Assembly: GCA_002751075.1 (NCBI GenBank)
Contig: NAOQ01000041.1
Location: forward strand, 225,826 to 242,794
Direction of reading: 5' to 3'
Source of the DNA: Ichthyophonus hoferi
Lineage: Eukaryota; Opisthokonta; Ichthyosporea; Ichthyophonida; Ichthyophonidae
DNA: 16,969 bases
Shown here piece by piece: positions 10,421 to 16,969 of this stretch (position 1 is the first letter of the stretch; each line of letters opens with the position of its first letter). Both the position numbers and the translations under genes were made by a program. The notes beneath the pieces were generated by a model that ran no database searches, was not told where the DNA came from, and worked only from the letters and a program-made list of their open reading frames with translations.

Positions 10421-13400
10421 TCAGTTGCGCACCTCTAGACTAGTCAGACTTCCAAAGGCCAGGAAGGCACACATCAGAAGGAGAGAAGCCATTCGGTTGA
10501 TAAACTTGTTAATGATGTTGTTGTGGGTGTCACCAGCCTCCTGTGTGTGTATGTGAGTATATATATACCTTGGGTCATATCGCGTATATACGATACTATA
10601 TATGAGATCACCCGACGTATCTAGCATATATATTAGCCTAACTAGTATTAATTATTAATAATTGGTATTAGTTAGTATTAAGATATAGGTTAATCTCACC
10701 TTAGCAGCCTGGGCCATCTGTGCGTCATACTTGTCGCCCGTATGCCAATAGATCAGTCCCAGAATAACTGTAAAAGATAAAGAAATATCATAGGATGGGA
10801 AAAACATTGGTAGGTGTTTGGCGTAGAACGGTAGCAGTTTGTAAGAGGAATGAGCAATCACCTTGAACCATGCTATCCTAGGTCTATCCTAGGTCTATTC
10901 TCACTCTATATTTCATGTGACACTTAAAGCTAAAGGCCAGGGGCATGACATATATTGGGTCTCATAAATTAGATATATGTGAGTAGTCTAGTGTACGCTG
11001 GTATGTTATACTCTTAGACGAGTGGCCCACTATTTCTAGAAAATATAAAGAGTAAATAGAGTTGTAAACTAAGAACAAAGTGGAAATGAGATTGTTCATG
11101 AAATTTAGATGGTTGGGAAGAGAAAAACATGCAAAGCCAACTATTAATAAACAAAAACATATATAACAATAGATAAACGAATAACAGATGCTTACCTCCG
11201 ATTACGGCTGACGTGAGCATATGACCAAAGATCAGATAGGGATTCCTTACAAGGTTGTTAAGGGTACGGTGGGATAGAATGGCAAACTGCATGAACCACG
11301 AGGCCGTCATGTTCTTGGCTGCCTTTTTCATTTCCCTTTCTGCATCGTGGGGTGAATCATGTGCCTGCCTGTAGAGCAGTGAGCGTATTAATGGTGTGTG
11401 TAAGTGCATATATCTATGGCATAATGTGACTCTTCATACACAGAACTACGAAGTAATATGCGGGGTTATAAGTGAAAGCTGTGCAGAGGGGGTAGGGTAC
11501 ATACGCAACAATGCCTTCAATCTCTTCTCTGTAGTCCTGGGCAAAGCCAGAATGTAGGTAAGCCAATACCAGATCTTCCGTATCATCGCCAAGCATTGCC
11601 ACATCGTCTTCATCATCCTATCCAATCCCATACCACATTTAATTTTGGCCTCTTAATAGTCATTGGTATATTAAAACAGTTTTATATAGCATATTGCAGC
11701 ACTAAGTCTTTATCAAGCATATTACCAGTGATATATTACAGAGAAAATAATAATAAATAATAATAATAATAATAATAAGAATAGCAATCGCCGTCCAGCC
11801 TATACCAGCCAAGGCCTGCAGCAACTTACTAATGAGTTGCCAACCAGGGGTTGCATCTGATTCCTTGTTGTATCGATTAGACTCAATTCCACACTTCTCC
11901 GTAATCCTTTTGTCTGCTTGGCGGCCTCACAATCCACAATTGTATCAACTACTCCATCCGATATATCAGTGGCTTGTACTTCGATAGTAACGTACATACA
12001 TATACATACATACATGCATACACCTTCCATGATCTAGCCCATATCATATGGCTATGCCCTAATTATCTTTCTCTCCTATTTATATAGACACATAAACGTA
12101 TACACTGGGCAAATAAAGGTATACAGAGAAGTAAGAAAGACATATAATATACAGCGGGCATGCACAGAGACACACAGGCACCTTTAAATTTTTCAACTAT
12201 ATATACATTCGTTTGTTCTAAAACATGCCCATAATACAAACCCAAAAATCCCCTATCCAAAATAGATCTAAAATTAAACAGATCTAGCCACCAAAAGACC
12301 TGAAGTAAATAACACATTGATGATAAACAGGCACGCTCATCGCCATTGCACGCATAGGAATGTGTAGATATATATACAAGCATATAGAATAAAGTATATC
12401 ATAAGTGGCGTGATGGGCCTACAAGATCGGCGCACAACCTTAACCATGTCGTCATGGTAATGGCCTTAGTATCTCTAGATAAACATAGCGAGCTCATAGC
12501 GGGGTTTATAGGGCCTATTGCACTCACCCTCCCTTATGCTTACTAAGAAAGTCTGCGGGGCTATAGGGCATATTGCACTCACCCTCCCTTATACTTACTA
12601 AGAAAGTCTGCGGGGTTATAGCTCCCTGGACAGTCAAAGCCGGCTTTGGTAAAGTGAGACAGCGATTGGTCGGCCGGGCCAAAGTAAATCTAGTCATCCA
12701 ATAATTATGAGTACCTATAGCCATTAAATGCCAATCATTGTCTATCTGCGTAGTTACTACACAGTTTAGGTGTGCAAATAGGGTGACCATAGGTTGATAA
12801 TAGGCCTATGTCTGGCTTACAAAAAATATATTGCATAATAACTGGCCAAGGATCACTAGCCTTACGGCAAATGGGTCAGGTTTTTTTTAATCAAGATTTT
12901 AAAATGATCCTAGACAAATAACCCACAGACTTTTTTTAACGCAATTGTATCCTATAAGGTAGCCTTATACCCAACTATGATATATCATTTATTAAGGTGA
13001 TAATAGTCCAATAAGACAAGGACAAAACATACAACAAATAAAAAAAATGAGAGAAGTGATGGAGAGAAAGAAAAAAAGAAAGTAGGGAAACAGAATAAAC
13101 AAAACATTAGGAGAACCAGCATGTAAAGGCCAGTAAATCACATTCCAAAGCACAGCACCAATTACACACACCATTTCACCCTTGGAGAGTAGCAATAGTT
13201 TGTCAAAGAGCTGGAAGAGCTTAGATCGAGGCTGGTGAATAGACATGATAATAATCGTCTCATCCTCGGAAGCCAGCCGGGCCAGACAGTCCACAATAAT
13301 ATAAGCGTTAGAACTATCAAGTCCACTGGTGGGCTCGTCTGTGTGGACAGGGCCAAGGGTTGGTATATCTGTATATAGATACTGAGGGAAATTGAAATAC

Positions 13401-16347
13401 ACAATATAAACAATAATCATATGTGCATGCTCGTGTGGCTCTGTGAATAACTCATAACTAATACAGCCCAACGGCAATAAGGAATAATAACACATATTAC
13501 ACCATATCAGCACACATCCATTGTACGGCTAATAAGTAATAAACCTCACTAGACAATCCTTCTAGTTGTACTCCACTATAGCAGAGCCCAACCGCAATAC
13601 CCTTCCACCCTGCAGCCATGCTATAACAAATGGCAGGTAAACCTGTAAGATAATAGTTGGAAAAGGACAGAGACTGTCCCTACCTAGGAATAAGACGCTG
13701 GGGCAAGGCACCAGTTCCATAGCAATACTAACTCGCCTCTTTTCACCGCCAGAAATACCACGGGACACTAGAGGGGACACAGAGTCAGAACATCGCCTCT
13801 ACTTGCTATGTAAATGTATAGGTGCCCTAGAGAAGACACACTACACTACTAGTGCTACTATATATATGCCCAGGTATCACTATTAGTGGAGTGCACAAAA
13901 TATAATGCGGCAGGGTTATACGCGCATATAATAGGCCCTTTTTATGACCCTATACCTGTTCATATAGCATTAAGATAATACCAGAGAGCCCATACATATG
14001 GTAGATTGCCACTACTATACAGTACTTACCGGAAGTACCTATGGTGGAATTAGCAATACTACTGATCTTAAGGCTATCCATTACTGTTTGAACTCGCTTC
14101 TTTTTCACGTCTGGATATGTGGGAACAAACGAGCAAGAACAAGACAAATGAATTAGTGTCATGGTATGGACCTAGGAATAGGAAGGAGGAAAAGGACATG
14201 AGACCAGCAAGGGGGAGAAGAAGAGCGTGTGATACAGGGAGATGGTAGGATATATCGTAATGTGTACGCATAATAAAAAGGGTTGGGCAGGGACAAGGAG
14301 GACAGATACTGAGAGTGTTATAAGATTGTTCAACGTGCAACATGACCTATTAGCCGTCTTACATAGCTCCTGTATTGATTGGCTTATCAATGCCTTTAGT
14401 AGGCTTGTATGGTGCCTTTCTTTGTCTACTTAGACTCCCTCCCTCCTCCTCTCCTTGCCTACATGGTCATCCTGCCTTTTCAATACCTTGCGCTATCTCT
14501 CTCTCTATCTGCCATCTACATACACTTCAGTACTCCGCTTCAGACAGTGAGGTCTATACAGTAGATAAGGTAACTACTAACCCGCTGGAACAGAGTCGGG
14601 TAGACGCAATAAGGCTGAATACATAAGGGACTCCTGCACGGTCAGGGTACCAATCAAACAGTCCTCCTGATCGACAAACCTGTATATATATAAGCATAAG
14701 GGGAGATAGAAAGGAAGAGATGGTATGGGATTTAGCCAATAGGCCAGTTTATTTAAAGTAATAGAGGCCAACATATAGTACATAGTACAATAGATTACTA
14801 TATGGTACATAGTACAATAGATTACTATATGGTACATAGTACAATAGAAATTAAGTCCTACCCTGACATTCTTTTAAAGTGTGGCCCACGTGGCCTCCCA
14901 TCAACCAGTACGTCACCACTCATACGACCTCGTTTTTCACGCCCTGAAAGAATGTCTAGAAAGGTAGATTTCCCCGATCCTGTAGAATTTACCGGATTGG
15001 ATATGAGTAATTAATTACACCAATAGACCATGCCTATACAATAGGGTATTGGAGAACACTGGGCAAATAGAACAAAGACGTGATATATAAGCACTGATAT
15101 ATATGCGAGAAGAAGCGAAAATGTAATATATATGACAGCCAAAATAATAATTATATAAGGGAATGGGGATAGAAAGTATGGAGAAACTAAAAAAGTAAAA
15201 GTGGAAGACATTAAAGAAGAGAACAAGAAAGAAGCAATAACCTGCTAGAAAATAGAAGGTTTATGGTAACATAATAGCATGACATAATACAAGAGATAGC
15301 CCCTACCTGAGGGACCCATGACAGCAATGACCTCCCCAGGATGTGCCACTCCAGTCACATTTCTAAGGCAGGACTTACGTTCCTTGGGTTTGCGGAAGCC
15401 TGTACGGATATCTGACAGCAGAAAGGAGTAGGAAAGACGGGGTTAGGGTATATAAAGGTGTAAGCAGAAATATACCCAGCGTGAATTTACTGCAAGAGAA
15501 AAGAGCATAGGAATAATTATAGCATATAATCTATTCTTATGAAGTTAGCAAAATGATGAGTGCTACACATGTGGTATAGATGTGTACAGAACTGGGAGAA
15601 ATACATGCATGAAAACATGTATAATTAAGCACAGGGAAAAGAAAAGGTTGATTAATCGACAAGGAAAAGATACTATGCAAAGATAGAGAACAGAGATATA
15701 AGAAAGAATGCATAATATAGGGAAGGTGGAGAGAGATAGCACAGGTAGACAGGGGAGAGATAGGGGAAGAATACCAATATCATAGCAAAGATCAAACCAG
15801 GCTAAGGAGCCATGGAATTGCCCCAGCCCCCTCAAGTACTTGGTAACACTACTCTCGTCATACTGAAGACTAAACTGCTTCCCATGAGTACGATTACGTG
15901 CTACAACCGCTGGAGATTGCGATAGGATTGGATAGATGAGTATGGGGCTAGAATAGGATTGGTGGAAAGGGAGCAGTAGAAAGAACATGATATAAAGAGA
16001 GAGAGAGAGAGAGAGAGAAGACAAGCAGTAGAAAGTACATGATATAAAGAGAGAGAGAGAGAGAGAAGACACTGTATGCTCGTGCCTTGAATCAAGCCAG
16101 TGGTGTAGATCACCTTGTTTAACTATAGGTGTTGCTAAATAACAAATAATCTACACTATATACATATCGGCATTATTTATTTTTATTATAAAAAAAAGCC
16201 AAGACTGATAGGATAGCCAAACTAGAGAGAAAGGTTGTCATGGATACCTGCATATGTAATAAGGCCCAGAATAATGAAGACGGCCAGAAGACCCACTAGG
16301 ATGTACAGGATAAACAACGTTTTCTGATTGAATATAGGAATAATGAG
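7767..16347 (-). CDS. ABC transporter subfamily G half-transporter, 19 visible exons, 5' end missing
   Basis: Exons, 5' to 3': 16347-16248, 15909-15775, 15411-15307, 14979-14862, 14679-14582, 14110-14030, 13767-13684, 13338-13172, 12689-12599, 11978-11830, 11617-11505, 11368-11196, 10767-10700, 10540-10433, 10238-10158, 9627-9482, 8903-8794, 8575-8442, 7910-7767. Every intron is GT...AG, all phases agree, and the sum is 2205 nt (734 residues plus TGA). The order is a membrane helix (residues ~11-35), the ATPase (~70-330), an acidic linker (~330-415), then six membrane helices (~455-730). Walker A GPSGSGKST is at 111-119, the Q-loop Q at 157, signature ISGGE at 217-221, Walker B/D-loop VLFLDEPTSGLD at 237-248 and the H-loop H at 275. 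All catalytic residues are present, so it should be an active ATPase. ABCG half-transporters dimerise and usually export lipids, sterols or small hydrophobic compounds; the substrate cannot be told here. Splicing was inferred by eye. The start codon is not visible. Confidence 0.96.
8442..8575 (-). CDS. ABCG exon 18: extracellular re-entrant loop
   Basis: Residues 643-687: MPPWLSWIHYLSFFYYGYEA, then LAVNEL, the clear ABCG signature (ip.w..W..yiS...Y.yea...nEf). The donor GTAAGT follows DAAD, phase 0. Confidence 0.96.
8794..8903 (-). CDS. ABCG exon 17: end of helix 4 and membrane helix 5
   Basis: Residues 606-642 with CMLIGLVTSRPATGNLVASL, then VILLSLMLTPIFNN. This is the conserved A..l....l......f.G.f.n area before the large extracellular loop. 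Acceptor CCACAG, donor GTGACT, phase 1. Confidence 0.94.
9482..9627 (-). CDS. ABCG exon 16: membrane helices 3 and 4
   Basis: Residues 558-605, opening VLFDIIPLRILPPMVMGTI, with a second hydrophobic run ending VLVNLCAS. The acceptor CACCTAG and the first 23 or so exon bases are copied 60 bp further into the intron. Donor GTAAGT, phase 2. Confidence 0.95.
9605..9720. repeat. 60 bp tandem duplication across the exon 16 acceptor
   Basis: 9605-9660 and 9665-9720 are identical except at two bases. Each holds the CACCTAG acceptor and the first ~23 bases of ABCG exon 16 (on the minus strand), with a GA/TC run on the intron side. Confidence 0.95.
10158..10238 (-). CDS. ABCG exon 15: coupling segment
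   Basis: Residues 531-557: MFYSERIIYMHERANGFYF followed by PSTYYLQK. This matches the cytosolic coupling-helix signature F..ER.iy.rEra.g.Y....Y...k, which transmits ATPase movement to the membrane domain. Exactly 27 codons, phase 0 on both sides. Donor GTATGC. Confidence 0.96.
10390..10418. repeat. (TA)n microsatellite
   Basis: About 14 TA units, 15 bp past the ABCG exon 14 donor on the transcribed strand. Confidence 0.95.
10433..10540 (-). CDS. ABCG exon 14: membrane helix 2
   Basis: Residues 495-530. INKFINRMASLLLMCAFLAF matches ABCG helix 2, normally 'iqnr.G.lFf...f..f.s...'. Acceptor CACACAG, donor GTGCGC, phase 0. Confidence 0.94.
10700..10767 (-). CDS. ABCG exon 13: membrane helix 1 end
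   Basis: Residues 472-494, VILGLIYWHTGDKYDAQMA and onward. It completes helix 1 and the usual G.iYW..g segment before the first loop. Acceptor TTACAG, donor GTGAGA, phase 0. Confidence 0.93.
11196..11368 (-). CDS. ABCG exon 12: connecting helix and membrane helix 1 start
   Basis: Residues 414-471. ASWFMQFAILSHRTLNNLVRN matches the ABCG connecting helix (SW..Q...L..R...N..R.P), then YLIFGHMLTSAVIG starts membrane helix 1. Acceptor CTACAG, donor GTAAGC, phase 1. Confidence 0.96.
11505..11617 (-). CDS. ABCG exon 11: acidic linker
   Basis: Residues 377-413, beginning DDEDDVAMLGDDTEDLV and ending YREEIEGIV. The opening is strikingly acidic and has no fixed counterpart in the family. Phase 0 in, phase 2 out, donor GTATGT. 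The acceptor GGATAG is weak, but the frame and neighbours fit. Confidence 0.85.
11751..11778. repeat. (AAT)n microsatellite
   Basis: About nine imperfect AAT/TAA units in the ABCG intron between exons 10 and 11. Confidence 0.9.
11830..11978 (-). CDS. ABCG exon 10: linker
   Basis: Residues 327-376, containing TDISDGVVDTIVDCEAAKQ, in the variable linker between ATPase and membrane domains. Two acceptors six bases apart (exon start 11978 or 11972) keep the same frame and differ by two residues. Neither has a clear pyrimidine tract. The donor GTAAGT after NSL is strong, phase 0. Confidence 0.8.
12511..12620. repeat. 55 bp tandem duplication across the exon 9 donor
   Basis: Copies 12511-12565 and 12566-12620 differ at three bases. 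Each contains the last ~22 bases of ABCG exon 9, the donor and the first intron bases. The copy next to the exon has donor GTAAGT, the intronic copy GTAAGC. A fragment of a third copy (GCGGGGTTTATA-like) precedes position 12511. Confidence 0.95.
12599..12689 (-). CDS. ABCG exon 9: ATPase C-terminal segment with NPADF motif
   Basis: Residues 297-326: IYFGPADQSLSHFTKAG followed by FDCPGSYNPADFL. The NPADF box is an ABCG hallmark. The 3' end and the donor (GTAAGT, phase 1) form part of a 55 bp tandem duplication; the proximal copy is the one in frame with exon 10. Confidence 0.93.
13172..13338 (-). CDS. ABCG exon 8: Walker B end, D-loop, H-loop
   Basis: Residues 241-296. It completes DEPTSGLDSSNA (Asp241, catalytic Glu242, D-loop SGLD) and carries MSIHQPRS with the switch His275, followed by LFDKLLLLSKGEM. 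Donor GTGTGT, phase 0. Confidence 0.96.
13684..13767 (-). CDS. ABCG exon 7: ABC signature and Walker B
   Basis: Residues 213-240 with SRGISGGEKRRVSIAMELV (signature ISGGE) and PSVLFL, the Walker B strand. The intron splits the codon of the Walker B aspartate. An upstream CTGAC may serve as branch point. Donor GTAGGG, phase 1. Confidence 0.96.
   Translation of the reverse strand, partial: CPVVFLAVKRGELVLLWNWCLAPASYS
14030..14110 (-). CDS. ABCG exon 6: helical subdomain
   Basis: Residues 186-212, containing KKKRVQTVMDSLKISSIANS. This matches the helical subdomain segment that precedes the signature motif (pattern K..RV..v...L.L...A.t.iG). Donor GTAAGT, phase 1. Confidence 0.9.
14582..14679 (-). 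CDS. ABCG exon 5: Q-loop
   Basis: Residues 153-185, starting GFVDQEDCLIGTLTVQESL, with Q-loop Gln157 and then SALLRLP, typical of the subfamily. The donor GTTAGT is the only one in this gene beginning GTT. Phase 1. Confidence 0.94.
14778..14847. repeat. 27 bp tandem repeat, about 2.6 copies
   Basis: The unit starts GTACATAGTACAATAGATTA and recurs with 27 bp spacing, with no differences seen, in the ABCG intron between exons 4 and 5. It contains the near-palindrome GTACATAGTAC. Confidence 0.9.
14862..14979 (-). CDS. ABCG exon 4: Walker A completion
   Basis: Residues 114-152. It completes GPSGSGKST (Lys117 binds the ATP phosphates) and continues TFLDILSGR, MSGDVLVDG and FKRMSG, the usual ABCG run towards the Q-loop. 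Donor GTAGGA, phase 2. Confidence 0.95.
15307..15411 (-). CDS. ABCG exon 3: ATPase up to the Walker A start
   Basis: Residues 79-113 with the typical LRNVTGVAHPGEVIAVMGPS. The intron splits the Walker A motif after its first serine: GPS lies here and the rest is in the next exon. Donor GTAGGG, phase 1. Confidence 0.95.
15775..15909 (-). CDS. ABCG exon 2: juxtamembrane segment and start of ATPase
   Basis: Residues 34-78. A basic stretch (ARNRTHGK) directly follows the membrane helix, as expected on the cytosolic side. The exon ends in LAWFDLCYDI, matching the opening strand of ABCG nucleotide-binding domains (pattern LxWxxLxYxV). Acceptor CTCCAG, donor GTATTC, phase 1 on both sides. Confidence 0.88.
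15972..16070. repeat. 52 bp tandem duplication with GA run
   Basis: AGCAGTAGAAAG(A/T)ACATGA, then a GA microsatellite and AAGACA, occurs twice (from 15972 and from 16024) in the first visible ABCG intron. The second copy has a shorter GA run. Confidence 0.9.
16248..16347 (-). CDS. ABCG exon 1 (first visible): N-terminal membrane helix
   Basis: Encodes residues 1-33 and one base of codon 34, beginning LIIPIFNQKTLFILYILVG, a strongly hydrophobic helix. It starts after CACTAG in phase 0 and has no in-frame ATG, so at least one exon lies further 5'. The donor is GTATCC, phase 1. Ordinary ABCG half-transporters start with the cytosolic ATPase, so a helix here implies a luminal or extracellular N-terminal part encoded upstream. 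Confidence 0.75.
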
Positions 16348-16467
16348 CTAGTGCTGATTGTTCGTTTGATCATACACCCGCAATATTTTCTATTTTCTTA
16401 TTTACGTTTTTTATTGACCCTTTTCTCTATTTCTCTCTCTTCCTATCCGGTCTACATCAGTTTCTTT
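16348..16467. other. Sequence 5' of the first visible ABCG exon
   Basis: AT-rich and purine-rich on the minus strand, between the exon 1 acceptor and the satellite. No in-frame start or further exon was recognised. Confidence 0.5.
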
Positions 16468-16969
16468 GGTATGTATAGTATGCATATACGGTAAGTATGT
16501 ACAGTATGTATAGTCTGTATGCATGGTATTTATAGTATGTATGTATAGCATGTATGTATAGTATGTATGTATAGTATGTATGTATAGCATGTATGTATAG
16601 TATGTATGTATAGTATGTATGTATAGTATGTATGTATAGTACGTATGTATAGTATATATGTATAGTGTGTATGTATAGTATGTATGTATAGCATATATGT
16701 ATCGTATGTATGTATAGTATGTTATGTATAGTATGTATAGTATATTATGTATAGTATGTATGTATAGTATGTATAGTATGTATAGTATGTATGTATGTAT
16801 AATATATATGTATAGTATGTATGTATGCATAGTATGTATGTATGTGTAGTATGTATGTATACATAGTATGTATGTATGTACAGTATATATGTATAGTATG
16901 TAATGTATACCTAGTATGTATGTATGTATAGTATATATGTATAGTATGTATGTATATTATGTATAGTAT
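16468..16969. repeat. GTAT-based satellite block reaching the window end
   Basis: About 500 bp of GTAT repeats interrupted by A, giving mixed 9-mers (AGTATGTAT) and 13-mers (AGTATGTATGTAT), with single-base variants scattered through. It lies 5' of the first visible ABCG exon, so it is in an intron or in the promoter-side flank. Its frame-open Tyr/Ile/His/Thr reading is a by-product of the repeat. Confidence 0.95.

Noticed and set aside
12063-12383. 106-codon minus-strand frame inside an ABCG intron
   Set aside because: The exons on both sides join in phase without it, and it contains no ABCG motif.
12524-12790. Separate 88-codon gene on the minus strand at ABCG exon 9
   Set aside because: It is mostly an off-frame reading of exon 9, extended into the duplicated donor segment where the 55 bp shift brings NPADF-like coding back into frame.
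16371-16373. ATG just 5' of the first visible ABCG exon as the start codon
   Set aside because: It is 26 bases before the exon and so out of frame with the membrane helix; an acceptor lies between.
16411-16830. 139-codon minus-strand frame rich in Tyr, Ile, His and Thr
   Set aside because: It is a direct reading of the GTAT satellite, which lacks stops in this frame.

Overview
The window is nuclear DNA of a spliceosomal, intron-rich eukaryote, most likely a protist. No continuous reading frame is long, but short exons with family motifs join cleanly through GT...AG introns. Introns are AT-rich, 136 to about 990 bp long, and full of simple repeats. Exons are 34 to 337 bp and closer to balanced in base composition. 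I could not assign the lineage from sequence alone. I saw no rRNA, tRNA, CRISPR array, prokaryotic operon, transposon or viral remnant.

Layout. (1) Positions 1-494: a (TA)n tract and AT-rich DNA with one possible further 5' exon at 309-345. (2) Positions 495-6321, plus strand: the 3' part of a gene with at least 12 visible exons (503 residues and a TGA stop). It encodes an N-terminal region I do not recognise, three PDZ-like modules (two of them split over very short exons), a linker, a membrane domain of about four helices and an acidic tail. (3) Positions 6322-7766: a 1.4 kb gap between the two gene ends, AT-rich and without visible genes. (4) Positions 7767-16347, minus strand: 19 exons of an ABC transporter of subfamily G (734 residues and a TGA stop). 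The nucleotide-binding domain precedes the membrane domain, as is usual for this subfamily, and an additional membrane helix lies in front of the ATPase. The first exon(s) lie beyond or within the last 620 bp. (5) Positions 16468-16969: a GTAT-type satellite block, probably in an intron or just 5' of the transporter gene.

The two genes converge tail to tail. Both products look membrane-bound, but nothing in the sequence links their functions.

The observations most worth a second look are two short tandem duplications (55 bp and 60 bp) that each copy a splice junction of the transporter gene into its intron, giving a decoy donor and a decoy acceptor. Use of either decoy would bring an in-frame stop. 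The multi-PDZ membrane protein, built partly from 34-47 bp exons, is the other candidate for something undescribed.
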